From a virus: a DNA stretch of 52,197 nt. Made by a program: the position numbers and the translations under genes. The stretch is taken from the IMG/VR virus record IMGVR_UViG_3300032322_000313, positions 1 to 52,197 of that record; one strand, given 5' to 3'. This document shows positions 6,900 through 14,996 of this stretch, piece after piece (position 1 is the first letter of the stretch; every line of letters starts with the position of its first letter). The notes under the pieces are model-generated. The model was not told where the DNA came from and did no database searches. It was given only the letters and a program-made list of their open reading frames with translations.

Positions 6900-7315
6900 T
6901 GCAAACGTTTATGCCGTACGCGGACTATCGCGAGACTGCTTGGATCCTTGATCGGCAACGCCTAGGGAAGCAGCGCGTGGAGGCGTACCAAATCCTGCTC
7001 GCCCTCACGGGTAAACCCAGTCGCTGGATCAACCATCCCGCCACAAAGATGTGGGCAGGTTACGAAATCGAACTCTGCAACTATGCCATGACAATGTGCA
7101 GCGAGTGGATCAACCGAGGCTACAAGGACACGCTTCTGCCACGCTTCGATGCGTTCCGTTCTAGCGGTTGGCGCGACAACGGTAGACCCGAGTGGGTTGT
7201 TAACGACGATCTGCTTATTAGTCACCGCAGCAACCTTGTGCGTAAGATGCCCGAACACTACGCACGGATCTGGCCTACGGTGCCTAACGATTTGCCGTAC
7301 GTGTGGCCCGTGTAA
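6899..7315 (+). CDS. Pyrimidine-dimer DNA glycosylase-like protein (Pyr_excise family)
   Basis: This 138-residue protein starts MQTFMPYADYRETAWILD followed by RQRLGKQRVEAYQI and NHPATKMW, the signature of the MSMEG_6728/Pyr_excise family related to T4 endonuclease V. It is likely a base-excision glycosylase/lyase acting on damaged pyrimidines. With a DNA-glycosyltransferase in this genome, it might instead recognise modified bases (inference). It is coupled to the upstream winged-helix gene. Confidence 0.85.
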   Translation: MQTFMPYADYRETAWILDRQRLGKQRVEAYQILLALTGKPSRWINHPATKMWAGYEIELCNYAMTMCSEWINRGYKDTLLPRFDAFRSSGWRDNGRPEWVVNDDLLISHRSNLVRKMPEHYARIWPTVPNDLPYVWPV

Positions 7316-7330
7316 TTGTGTCGCTACATG

Positions 7331-7377
7331 CGTGTGGGCCGCTCAGTTATCGGGGGGAATACCGAGCGACCCACACG
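7331..7377 (+). promoter_or_regulatory. Long leader hairpin before the replication gene
   Basis: CGTGTGGG 7331-7338 pairs with CCCACACG 7370-7377; after one mismatch, CGCTC 7340-7344 pairs with GAGCG 7364-7368, leaving a 19-nt loop. The SD GAAAGGG begins six nt after the hairpin. It could be a terminator for the glycosylase transcript, an mRNA stabiliser or a protein-binding operator; nothing decides between these. Confidence 0.5.
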
Positions 7378-7396
7378 CGAACGAAAGGGTATTCGC

Positions 7397-8251
7397 ATGG
7401 ATGAACATATCACAGTCATAGCGGAACGCGGAAGATTTGAGATGTGTCCGCATTGGTTATTGCTAGCGCCGAACGTGAGCGCGTTAGCGATACGCCTTTA
7501 CCTTGTATTGCGTAAACATGCAGACAGTAACGGCGAGTGTTACCCATCGCGGCAACGATTAGCCGCACAACTCGGAGTATCGCTACCTACGTTGGATAAG
7601 GCACGCCAGCAACTCGTAATGGTTGGTGCGATACGCATTGACCAACGCAAGTCAAGTAACGATTCTTGGTCTACTTGCGGGTACGTTGTGTATTGGGAAC
7701 AGCCAGAGGGTAGGCAAGAATCTTTACAACCCCTTGGTAAGAATCTTTCCAACCCTAGTAAAGAAAGTTGGGCTCTAACTAATACCCAACTAACTAATAC
7801 CCAAGAACTAAATACTCTTGATCAACCTAGTAACGGGTTGATCGCGCAATCGACTGGCACCGCGATAGAGCGGGTAACAGAACCTACCGTGGTGGATATA
7901 CCCAAACGTGGTCGAAAGACCGTGAGAGCGCCGTACAGCCCCGATTTCGAGGAGTTCTGGCGCATCTACCCACGGCGGGTCGGCAAGCGTGCGGCGTACG
8001 ACGCCTACCGCGAAGCCATATCCACAGTTTCACCAGCAGTCATCGCAACAGCGGCACAACGCTACGCAGACGACCCGAACCGCGACCCGCAATACACAGC
8101 GCACCCGACAACCTGGCTACGGCAGGAGCGTTGGCATGATGATCCGTTACCCGCGCGCAGCGAATCAAAGGTCGGTGGCGTTAAGCGAATGGACAACTAC
8201 GCACAAATCCACGCACGCATTACAGGCGCACGAAAGGGAATCGCACAATGA
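7397..8251 (+). CDS. Replication initiation protein (winged-helix/DnaD-like)
   Basis: This 284-residue protein has an N-terminal winged helix (SALAIRLYLVLRKHAD; then YPSRQRLAAQLGVSLPTLDK) like phage replication initiators and a Ser/Thr/Asn-rich linker. Its C-terminal module (FEEFWRIYPRRVGKRAAYDA and HPTTWLRQERW) is typical of phage O- or DnaD-like replisome proteins. It probably binds the phage origin. Start chosen from GAAAGGG 8 nt upstream. The stop overlaps the next ATG, linking it to a possible helicase partner. Confidence 0.82.
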   Translation: MDEHITVIAERGRFEMCPHWLLLAPNVSALAIRLYLVLRKHADSNGECYPSRQRLAAQLGVSLPTLDKARQQLVMVGAIRIDQRKSSNDSWSTCGYVVYWEQPEGRQESLQPLGKNLSNPSKESWALTNTQLTNTQELNTLDQPSNGLIAQSTGTAIERVTEPTVVDIPKRGRKTVRAPYSPDFEEFWRIYPRRVGKRAAYDAYREAISTVSPAVIATAAQRYADDPNRDPQYTAHPTTWLRQERWHDDPLPARSESKVGGVKRMDNYAQIHARITGARKGIAQ

Positions 8252-8721
8252 CAGACGAAGAGATCCTAGGTTTGCTTATTTACGCAAACGAACTGGACGG
8301 CAGACATTCGCCAAACGAGGCGAAAGTTTACGCTTGGCAAGAGGTACTAGAGGCTGGCGCACCCGGCATGGCAGTCGAATTCGCCAAGGAACAAATCAAG
8401 AAACACTACGGCAACTACGAGGTAATGCTTTCACCGTCAATGCTGGTAACGGCTTACCGCAAATCGCGTCGCATCGCAGCAGAGGCGCGAATCGCACTAG
8501 AGCAGGACGGACCCGAGCGGCATTGTCAACGCACAGGCTGCCTATGCACCCATGCCGAACCCTGTTACAAGGGTTGGATCGACAGCGACTACGCAACGTC
8601 ACCGTGCCCGATATGCCGCAGCGACCTAGCGTTTGCGCTGGATAAGGTCGCCCCGGTAGGACAGAGATCCGAACATGACTTTAGCGTTATCCGTAATCGG
8701 CATTGGAATACCGATGAGTAG
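8248..8721 (+). CDS. Helicase-loader-like protein with Cys cluster, 157 aa
   Basis: The N-terminal 75 residues resemble small phage replication partners (EEILGLLIYANELDGRH; AVEFAKEQIKKHYG). The second half has Cys residues in CQRTGCLCTHAEPC and CPIC, a likely zinc site. Coupling (ATGA) to the initiator suggests loading or control of the host replicative helicase; the family match is not certain. Confidence 0.68.
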   Translation: MTDEEILGLLIYANELDGRHSPNEAKVYAWQEVLEAGAPGMAVEFAKEQIKKHYGNYEVMLSPSMLVTAYRKSRRIAAEARIALEQDGPERHCQRTGCLCTHAEPCYKGWIDSDYATSPCPICRSDLAFALDKVAPVGQRSEHDFSVIRNRHWNTDE

Positions 8722-8818
8722 CCTCGCAAACATTGCTAGGTGTAACGGTTGCGGATCGTGGATACACACGCACCGAGGATGCGCGACTTGCCGCATCTTG
8801 ATACGCAACACTAAGTAA
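8714..8818 (+). CDS. Mini zinc-ribbon protein, 34 aa
   Basis: The ATG overlaps the end of the previous gene. The protein contains two CxxC knuckles (CNGC near residue 10 and CATC near residue 23) separated by a His-rich turn, enough for one zinc ribbon. It is very short and may be an RNA- or protein-binding accessory. No SD is obvious, so translation depends on coupling. Confidence 0.5.
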   Translation: MSSLANIARCNGCGSWIHTHRGCATCRILIRNTK

Positions 8819-8832
8819 TGTAACGTTAAGTC

Positions 8833-9246
8833 ATGGCTGGGTCACCCGTGATATACACCTTCAAGGTTCCGGGCACCCCGATCTCGCAAGGCAGTATGAG
8901 CGTCTTTCGCGGTCGCATAGTCCACCAGAAATCGAAAGAACTAACGGCGTGGCGTAACGCGATCAACGAGGTCTGTCGTGCCACCATGGAACCGTTAGAA
9001 GGACCCGTCACGGTCCACGTAACGTTCATGCTTCAGTCACCAAGAAGTGTGCAGAGAGCAGAACCGCATGTGCGACCAGACGTAGACAAACTAGCGCGCG
9101 CAGCGTTAGATGGTTTAACTGGCGCGGCATTTGCAGACGACGCGCAAGTGGTTCACCTAACAGCGGTAAAGAAGTACGGGGCACCGGGGGCGGTGTTCGT
9201 GATAGAGGGGAAGCGCGATGAAGGAATGTTTGATCGTCCTAGTTGA
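8833..9246 (+). CDS. RusA-like Holliday junction resolvase
   Basis: This 137-residue protein has the RusA layout: FKVPGTPISQGSM near the N-terminus and VRPDVDKLARAALDGLTG followed by FADDAQV, where the conserved Asp residues (PDVDK, DD) bind the metal. It would cleave Holliday junctions or branched replication intermediates before packaging. It lies in a run with HNH and SSB genes. Confidence 0.9.
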   Translation: MAGSPVIYTFKVPGTPISQGSMSVFRGRIVHQKSKELTAWRNAINEVCRATMEPLEGPVTVHVTFMLQSPRSVQRAEPHVRPDVDKLARAALDGLTGAAFADDAQVVHLTAVKKYGAPGAVFVIEGKRDEGMFDRPS

Positions 9247-9295
9247 CAGACTGGTGTTCGTTCCTCTCTTCTGGATCCTTGATAGGGGTAAGTGA
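9218..9295 (+). CDS. Tiny hydrophobic protein, 25 aa
   Basis: The ATG lies inside the end of the resolvase gene with GAGGGGAAG about 5 nt upstream, and the TGA overlaps a GTG start of the next gene. The product is hydrophobic (LIVLVDRLVFVPLFWIL) and may insert in the membrane. Weakly supported: only the SD and the overlaps argue for it. Confidence 0.35.
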   Translation: MKECLIVLVDRLVFVPLFWILDRGK

Positions 9296-9639
9296 CGGTA
9301 ATGGATCCGGTACTGAGGGGCGCTGTATTCACACGCGACCGCCACTGCGTGAAGTGCGGGAAACCGCTACGGGAACCAGTCGCCGTGCATCACAGGAAAC
9401 TGCGAAAGCACGGAGGCAAAGACGAGATCACAAACCTCATCGCGTTATGTAGCCCGTGCCACAACATCGCTCCCGGCTCCGTACATCAAAACCCTCGCAT
9501 TAGTTACGAGAACGGTTGGCTAGTGCCGTCGTGGGCTGACCCGGCTGAATGGCCCGTTACCCTCGCTAACGGCACAAAAGTCTACCTAGACACGAATGGA
9601 ACATACAGAATCATGGAGGGTACAGATAATGGCTGGTGA
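9292..9639 (+). CDS. HNH endonuclease, 115 aa
   Basis: Residues 12-75 form an HNH fold: FTRDRHCVKCGKPL (first CxxC), VAVHHRKLRKHGGKDEITNL (catalytic His pair and Asn) and CSPCHN (second CxxC). It resembles the small HNH proteins that work with the terminase in many phages, though it sits far from the terminase genes here. GTG 9292 is chosen because it overlaps the upstream stop and has AGGGG nearby; ATG 9301 is an alternative. Confidence 0.85.
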   Translation: MTVMDPVLRGAVFTRDRHCVKCGKPLREPVAVHHRKLRKHGGKDEITNLIALCSPCHNIAPGSVHQNPRISYENGWLVPSWADPAEWPVTLANGTKVYLDTNGTYRIMEGTDNGW

Positions 9640-10027
9640 AGCCTCACTCTGGTTTATCGGATACGTTCAGAAAGACCCGGAAATCCGCATCATGCCCAAC
9701 GGTGATGCGGTGTGTAACTTGACCGTCAAGGTCACGCCACGCAAGAAGCGCAACGGCGAGTGGGGCAAGGGCGAACCATCGTGGTACCGCGTTGCTCTCT
9801 GGCGTCAAGCCGCCGAAGCCGCAGCAGAACACATCAAGGCTGACGACCGCGTACTGGTAGCCGGAACACTTGAAATGACCTCTTTCGAGAAAGATGGAGT
9901 CAAGCGATCCATCCCCGAGGTCACCGCAGAAGCAATCGGTGTCATTCCAAAGCCTCTCGGAAACCCCACAAGCAGCAAGACAACATCAACCAACAAGCCG
10001 CAGATTGACGAAGGGAATCCCTGGTAA
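9629..10027 (+). CDS. ssb: Single-stranded DNA-binding protein
   Basis: This 132-residue OB-fold SSB has the family strands FIGYVQKDPEIRIMPNGD, NLTVKVTPRKK, SWYRVALWRQAAEAAAEHI and DRVLVAGTLE. A flexible Thr/Ser linker leads to an acidic C-terminal tip ending DEGNPW that would recruit partners. ATG 9629 is chosen from GGAGGG 8 nt upstream; it overlaps the HNH gene end by 11 nt. It coats single strands for replication and the Rad52-type pathway. Confidence 0.92.
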   Translation: MAGEASLWFIGYVQKDPEIRIMPNGDAVCNLTVKVTPRKKRNGEWGKGEPSWYRVALWRQAAEAAAEHIKADDRVLVAGTLEMTSFEKDGVKRSIPEVTAEAIGVIPKPLGNPTSSKTTSTNKPQIDEGNPW

Positions 10028-10311
10028 TGAGCAGCATGAGCAACGACTTCCCCACCAACGCATTCGTTACGGTTGGCGCAGCCGGATCAGAGTTTCCTGC
10101 CGCACCGCAGGTGACCGTCAGCACGCAGGTCAGCGGTAGCACAGTCGATAGCCTGGAAGCCGCAGGGATTCTCGGGATCACAGCGAACAATCTCCGCCAG
10201 ATCGTCCACAAGAAGCAACTTGTTCCTGTCGGAAAGGCTGGACGCAGGACAATCTTCAACCGTGCAGACGTTGATGCGCTCGCAGCACGCCGAAAGGGAG
10301 GCGGCGCGTGA
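10027..10311 (+). CDS. HTH protein (excisionase-like fold), 94 aa
   Basis: The ATG overlaps the SSB stop (TAATGA). After a low-complexity N-terminal 40 residues comes a MerR/excisionase-like HTH (LEAAGILGITANNLRQIVHK) and a wing (GRRTIFNRADVDAL). It is probably a DNA-binding regulator. The stop overlaps the ParB-like gene start (GTGA). Confidence 0.75.
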   Translation: MSSMSNDFPTNAFVTVGAAGSEFPAAPQVTVSTQVSGSTVDSLEAAGILGITANNLRQIVHKKQLVPVGKAGRRTIFNRADVDALAARRKGGGA

Positions 10312-10904
10312 AGATCGAAAGCGTTAGCCCAGATAGTTTGGAACTAGACGAGCGTAACGCGAGACTGCACGGCAAGCGCAACATGGCAGCGATCACCGAA
10401 TCCCTCGCCAAGTTTGGGCAGCGTAAGCCAATCGTCGTCTGGAACAACACCGTCATCGCTGGTAACGGAACATTGCAGGCTGCGCGCGAACTCGGCTGGA
10501 AGAACATCGACATTACCCGCGTACCCGATGACTGGACCGAGGACAAGGCACGCGCATACGCGCTCGCTGATAACCGCTCCGGTGACCTCGCGGACTGGGA
10601 CGATTCGATGCTCAACGAACTGCTCACAGAACTAGAGCAGTCCGGTTGGGATCGCATGGATCTCGGTTTCGAAGTGCCTGCCGCACCAGTCGATCCCTAC
10701 GCAGAGTGGGAGGACATGCCGGAGTACGAGAACACGAACATGATGCCAGCCGCTCGCGTCATCGTCTCCTTTCTCACGTTGGAAGATGCGGAGGACTTCT
10801 TCAAGATGCTTGACCGTCCTCGCGCCACTTCGATCTGGTGGCCACAGGAAGAGTTGGAGCAGCGAGCATTCACCAAGTCTCATGTGTTCGTTAACGAGTC
10901 ATGA
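10308..10904 (+). CDS. ParB/Srx-fold nuclease-like protein
   Basis: This 198-residue protein begins with a ParB-like domain (LDERNARLHGKRNMAAI, VWNNTVIAGNGTLQAAREL, YALADNRSGDL). In phages such domains often sit beside DNA-modification enzymes; here its stop overlaps the start of a TET-associated glycosyltransferase. A site-recognition or nicking partner for DNA modification is plausible. The C-terminal region (VIVSFLTLEDAEDFFKML) is a small alpha/beta extension. Confidence 0.82.
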   Translation: MKIESVSPDSLELDERNARLHGKRNMAAITESLAKFGQRKPIVVWNNTVIAGNGTLQAARELGWKNIDITRVPDDWTEDKARAYALADNRSGDLADWDDSMLNELLTELEQSGWDRMDLGFEVPAAPVDPYAEWEDMPEYENTNMMPAARVIVSFLTLEDAEDFFKMLDRPRATSIWWPQEELEQRAFTKSHVFVNES

Positions 10905-11836
10905 TCCCGCGTTTCCCGATCTACATACCATCGAAGGGCCGCGCTCAGACGGCGTTAACGCCACGCGCATTCGACAAGATGGGCGTCCCGTACTATCTGG
11001 TTGTCGAAGATCAAGAGTACGACGAGTACGCTGCGGCAAAGTTCGCTAACGCAACCATTCTCGTACTAGATAGACAGTTCCAGAAGGACTACGACCCATG
11101 CGATGAGTTTGGGGATACGAAACCGCCCGGTGCTGGTCCCGCCCGTAACTTCGGGTGGGAACACAGCATCGCTAACGGATTCGATTGGCATTGGTGCATC
11201 GACGACAACATCAGGCACTTCAGCCGATTCCACAAGAACACTCGCGTACTCGTAGGCGACGGCACCATCTTTCATGCCATGGAAACCTTCTGCATGCGTT
11301 ACACAAACGTTGGTATGGCTGGCCCACACTACGAGTTCTTCATCGTATCCCGCAGCAAGCATCCGCCGTTCATCGTCGGGTCGCGTATTTACTCATGCAA
11401 CCTAATCCGCAACGAGGTTCCGTACCGCTGGCGTGGTCGCATGAACGAGGACACCATCCTCTCGCTGGATATGTTGAAGGGCGGTTGGCAGACGATCCTC
11501 TTTAACACTTTCCTGGCTCACAAGATGCGTACCCAAACAATGACAGGAGGGTACACAAGCGAGTTCTATGCAAAGGAAGGCACGAAGGGTAAATCAGAGA
11601 TCCTTGTGCGCCTGCACCCTGACGTAGCGCGACACATGATCCGTTACGGTCGTGAGCATCACTACGTTGACTACAGCCAATTCGCAAACATGCCACTCAT
11701 CAAGCGCCCCGACTACGACCCGAGCAAGGAACCGAAATACAACATGGCGCTGAAAGAGACTGGCAAGGAGCGAAAGCGTGATGCACCGATTCCCGAGTGG
11801 ATGGAGGAGGAACTGCGTAAATCATCCAACAAATAA
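10901..11836 (+). CDS. TET-associated glycosyltransferase (TAGT)-like protein
   Basis: This 311-residue protein shows the TAGT pattern: FPIYIPSKGRAQTALTPRAF, YYLVVEDQEYDEYA, GAGPARNFGWEHSI, WHWCIDDNIRHF (acidic metal/sugar site) and NEDTILSLDML. TAGT enzymes are proposed to glycosylate hydroxymethylated bases in phage DNA. No TET/JBP hydroxylase or hydroxymethyl-nucleotide synthase was recognised, so the acceptor base is unclear. It is coupled to the ParB-like gene. Confidence 0.85.
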   Translation: MIPRFPIYIPSKGRAQTALTPRAFDKMGVPYYLVVEDQEYDEYAAAKFANATILVLDRQFQKDYDPCDEFGDTKPPGAGPARNFGWEHSIANGFDWHWCIDDNIRHFSRFHKNTRVLVGDGTIFHAMETFCMRYTNVGMAGPHYEFFIVSRSKHPPFIVGSRIYSCNLIRNEVPYRWRGRMNEDTILSLDMLKGGWQTILFNTFLAHKMRTQTMTGGYTSEFYAKEGTKGKSEILVRLHPDVARHMIRYGREHHYVDYSQFANMPLIKRPDYDPSKEPKYNMALKETGKERKRDAPIPEWMEEELRKSSNK

Positions 11837-11861
11837 CGCATGTAACAGATTGGATTGAATA

Positions 11862-12347
11862 ATGAGGAAACGCATTCTTGTCATCGCTTTCACACTCGGA
11901 TTCGTATTTGGCTTCGCGGTCATCGCACCAAACGTTGCCAACGCAGGGGAATGCAGGACCGTCAAGATCCTAAAGGCGGCAGGTTTCACGGGAAACAATC
12001 TCCGCACCGCATACGGCATTGTGATGCGGGAAAGCAAGGGCCAGAACCTTTCAGAAAGCAGTCCATGGTATTCAGGTGCTTTGGGTATCTGGCAGGTACA
12101 AACTTCCGCACACTCACACAACAGATGGTGGTCGCGTGCCGCCATGCTGAATCCGCTACGTCAAAGCCAAATCGTCTACCGTTACATGAGTAATAAGGGG
12201 ACTTACTGGCGACCCTGGGGGCTGACGCCTAATGGTTTGGGACTTGATACTTCGCATTACGGATCGTGGTCTGAGTGGCAAGTCCAGAACTGGATCTGGG
12301 CACCGTACTGGCGCTATCGAAATGCCTTCCCGCGAAACTGTGGCTAG
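11862..12347 (+). CDS. Secreted lytic transglycosylase-like protein
   Basis: This 161-residue protein has a signal peptide (basic MRKR, hydrophobic core, likely cleavage after ANA at residue 28), then an SLT-like catalytic region: Glu in VMRESKGQN, SGALGIWQVQ, and a Trp/Tyr-rich end. It would cleave peptidoglycan outside the membrane. It lies far from the lysis genes, in the early/packaging strand, so local wall opening or a role other than final lysis is possible. Confidence 0.8.
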   Translation: MRKRILVIAFTLGFVFGFAVIAPNVANAGECRTVKILKAAGFTGNNLRTAYGIVMRESKGQNLSESSPWYSGALGIWQVQTSAHSHNRWWSRAAMLNPLRQSQIVYRYMSNKGTYWRPWGLTPNGLGLDTSHYGSWSEWQVQNWIWAPYWRYRNAFPRNCG

Positions 12348-12543
12348 CAACGGCAACCCATCGCAGTACGACATTGTTCGCATGACAGCATACGCGGCAG
12401 GGCAACGAGAAACACATGAGCAGTTACTAGCAGAACTAACGGAACATGCGTTAAACTCGCCGATAACGGAACAAGTTGGTTCCTACGAGATAGCGGATTA
12501 CCTATGGCCCCTGATCATGCAGTGGAAGGAATATCGGTACTGA
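12322..12543 (+). CDS. Hypothetical protein, 73 aa
   Basis: The ATG is inside the end of the transglycosylase gene in another frame. The product is mostly helical (AYAAGQRETHEQLLAELTEH) and resembles small actinophage proteins of unknown function placed before the terminase genes. No motif gives a function. Confidence 0.6.
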   Translation: MPSRETVASNGNPSQYDIVRMTAYAAGQRETHEQLLAELTEHALNSPITEQVGSYEIADYLWPLIMQWKEYRY

Positions 12544-12698
12544 ACCGATGCTGCGATCCGGGCTGCGGTAACACAGTCAATGACACCAGCGTTACAGCAA
12601 TACGCATGACAACAGGCGCAGGCGAAATCCTAGATTTCTGCAATCGAACATGCGTACAAGAGTTCATGCGTAAAGAAAGAGGGAACCGTGTCTCCTGA
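12504..12698 (+). CDS. Small zinc-binding protein, up to 64 aa
   Basis: The coding signal is CCDPGCGN near residue 16 and FCNRTC near residue 45, a four-cysteine zinc site. The start is uncertain: ATG 12504 overlaps the previous gene by 40 nt, GTG 12522 is an alternative, and neither has a clear SD. The end overlaps the next GTG start by 11 nt. Function unknown. Confidence 0.55.
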   Translation: MAPDHAVEGISVLNRCCDPGCGNTVNDTSVTAIRMTTGAGEILDFCNRTCVQEFMRKERGNRVS

Positions 12699-12924
12699 CC
12701 AAGAAATCTACAACCTAGTCGATGAGGCATACCAACGCGGCGCGATAGAAGGCTACCGCAAGGGACGCGAGGATGCCGCTAACGCAATCCATGACCTAGC
12801 CATGCGCGAAGAGTCACGCTACGTTCGCACAGATTGGCTAACGTACGTTGACGGGCAGCGTGAGCGCCCCGACCGCTGGATCTCAGCAACCTACGCGCTA
12901 TCCGTCGCGCGCGGCGACCTATAA
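12688..12924 (+). CDS. Hypothetical protein, 78 aa
   Basis: GTG start with AAAGAGGGAA upstream. The product is charged and helical (EAYQRGAIEGYRKGREDAAN), without a recognised domain. The 46 nt that follow, before the small terminase, contain AAGGAG as SD for that gene. Confidence 0.65.
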   Translation: MSPDQEIYNLVDEAYQRGAIEGYRKGREDAANAIHDLAMREESRYVRTDWLTYVDGQRERPDRWISATYALSVARGDL

Positions 12925-12970
12925 GAAACCGCGTTATGCTCAGACCGTCCACACGCAAGTAAGGAGTGTC

Positions 12971-13456
12971 ATGCCCGAGAAGCGATCATCGTTGCTTCTA
13001 ACAGATGAAATGCACGACAGAATCGTCCAAACCCTACGTCTCGGAAACTACGTCGAACATGCGGCGTCCTACGCGGGGATCTCACGGGCCACTCTCTACA
13101 ACTGGCTTAAGAAGGGCGACGCCGCACGCGCGAAGGCCGAGGCAGGCGAGCCACTAGACGACAACGAGCAGCGTTACGCTCGGTTTAGTGAGGACGTTGA
13201 TACGGCACGCGCAGCAGCAATCGTTCGCAACGTGGGAATCATTCAGCAGGCAGCCCAAACAAACTGGCAAGCCGCAGGATGGTTCCTAGAGCGCACCGCC
13301 CCGCAGCACTTCAGCCGCCAAATCCGCACCGAAGTATCCGGCCCCGACCGTGGACCCGTACAGGTGCAGGTAACCCGTGACGAGTTGATCGACGAGATCA
13401 GCAGGCTACTAGAGGTCGTCACCGATAACGGTACGGATGATGAGGATGACTCCTGA
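12971..13456 (+). CDS. Terminase small subunit
   Basis: This 161-residue protein has an N-terminal HTH (VEHAASYAGISRATLYNWLK) of the type small terminases use to recognise packaging sites. A helical oligomerisation region (ARAAAIVRNVGIIQQAA, NWQAAGWFLERTAP) follows, then an acidic tail (GTDDEDDS) likely contacting the large subunit. AAGGAG 6 nt upstream sets the start. Its end overlaps the large-subunit gene by 20 nt. Confidence 0.88.
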   Translation: MPEKRSSLLLTDEMHDRIVQTLRLGNYVEHAASYAGISRATLYNWLKKGDAARAKAEAGEPLDDNEQRYARFSEDVDTARAAAIVRNVGIIQQAAQTNWQAAGWFLERTAPQHFSRQIRTEVSGPDRGPVQVQVTRDELIDEISRLLEVVTDNGTDDEDDS

Positions 13457-14996
13457 GCAACTGCTAAGGAACGCTACGCGCCACAAGCGCGAAGCCCTGC
13501 TCGGGCAAATGAGCGAAGCATCACTCATCGCGCTCGCGAACGATCTGCGTCAGGGCGTAGATCCACGCTGGGCGCGTTACCGAAACGACCCCGTTGGATT
13601 CGTAACGGACGGTCTGGGCGAATCCGTATGGAGCAAGCAGGTAGAAATCCTCAACTCCGTACGCGATAACAAGCGCACCGCCGTTCCCGCGTGCCACGCA
13701 CCCGGAAAGTCGCACATCGCCGCACGCGCAATCGCCTGGTGGTGCACCGTACACCCCGCCGAGAAGGTCCGTGTCGTCACGACAGCGACCACATTCCGAC
13801 AGGTCAGAGGAATCCTATGGCCTCACATTCGACGGCTTCATACTGCTCACAATCTGCCCGGCGAAGTCCTCACAACCGAATGGAAGATCAACGACACACT
13901 CGTCGCGGACGGGTTCAGCCCTGCCGACCATAACGAGACAGCGGTGCAGGGTATCCACGCAGAGCATTTGTTGATTGTCGTGGATGAGGCAGGTGGCATC
14001 AGCCCCATTATCGGTAACGCAATCGAAGCCCTCATGACAGGTGGGCACACACGCTTGCTACTGCTCGGTAACCCACCCACAGATAACGTCGGATCATGGT
14101 TTGAACGCGCCTGTAACAGCGACCTTTACAACGTTATCCCTATCGACGCATTCTCCACCCCAAACTTCACCGGAGAACCAGTAGGAGATTGGGCGCGAAA
14201 CCTCGTAGACCAAACATGGGTCAATGATGTTACCCGCGAGTTCGGTGAGGACTCCGCATTCGTACAAGCCCGTGTGTACGCACGCTTCCCACGCACAACA
14301 ACAAACGTAACGCTACCGATTGACTGGCTGGAATCCGCAGTCGTACCAGAACCAACCGAAATCGGTCCCATACGGCTAGGCGTGGACGTTGCCGCAGACG
14401 GCGGTGACGAATTCGTGATTGCACGGGCCGAAGGAATGTGCACACGACTCGTACATACGTCCAGCCACAACGACAATGCGGTAACGGTAGCGGGACTTGT
14501 CCTCACAGAGATTCACAAGGCGCAGGAATACCACGCACTTCATAACATTAACCAGCGTGTCAGGGTCAAGATCGACAGCATCGGTGTTGGTTGGGGTGTT
14601 GCTGGACTCCTAAGCGAATGGGGCAAAGAATCCAGGCATGACGCGGAAATCGTCGCCGTTAACGTAGCCGAACGTGCGTACGACAACAACAAGTTCGCTA
14701 ACCAGCGAGCCGAAATGTGGTGGAACATGCGCACCCTCATCCAACCGGACGAGGAAGGCCGACAGGAACTATCCCTATGCGTGGGCAAGAAAGAGATCGC
14801 ACAACTCACAGCACCGACATATCGCCCAAACAGCAGCGGTCGCATCCAAATCGAATCGAAAGCAGATATGAAACGCCGTGGCATTAGCAGTCCCGACCGT
14901 GCGGAAGCGATACTGTTGGCGTTATTCGAACCGCCTAGCAAGGAACCGATGCTCGCGCCCCCGCTGAGCATTACTCAGACGAGTGGATGGATCTAA
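13437..14996 (+). CDS. terL: Terminase large subunit
   Basis: This 519-residue packaging ATPase-nuclease has a variant Walker A CHAPGKS at residues 86-92, a Walker B LLIVVDEAGG at 178-187, a coupling LLLLGNPP motif near 207 and the nuclease-domain Asp in GVDVAADGGDE near 317. It pumps DNA into the prohead. It is on the strand opposite to the portal and capsid, which is uncommon. ATG 13437 or 13446 may be the start. Confidence 0.95.
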   Translation: MMRMTPEQLLRNATRHKREALLGQMSEASLIALANDLRQGVDPRWARYRNDPVGFVTDGLGESVWSKQVEILNSVRDNKRTAVPACHAPGKSHIAARAIAWWCTVHPAEKVRVVTTATTFRQVRGILWPHIRRLHTAHNLPGEVLTTEWKINDTLVADGFSPADHNETAVQGIHAEHLLIVVDEAGGISPIIGNAIEALMTGGHTRLLLLGNPPTDNVGSWFERACNSDLYNVIPIDAFSTPNFTGEPVGDWARNLVDQTWVNDVTREFGEDSAFVQARVYARFPRTTTNVTLPIDWLESAVVPEPTEIGPIRLGVDVAADGGDEFVIARAEGMCTRLVHTSSHNDNAVTVAGLVLTEIHKAQEYHALHNINQRVRVKIDSIGVGWGVAGLLSEWGKESRHDAEIVAVNVAERAYDNNKFANQRAEMWWNMRTLIQPDEEGRQELSLCVGKKEIAQLTAPTYRPNSSGRIQIESKADMKRRGISSPDRAEAILLALFEPPSKEPMLAPPLSITQTSGWI

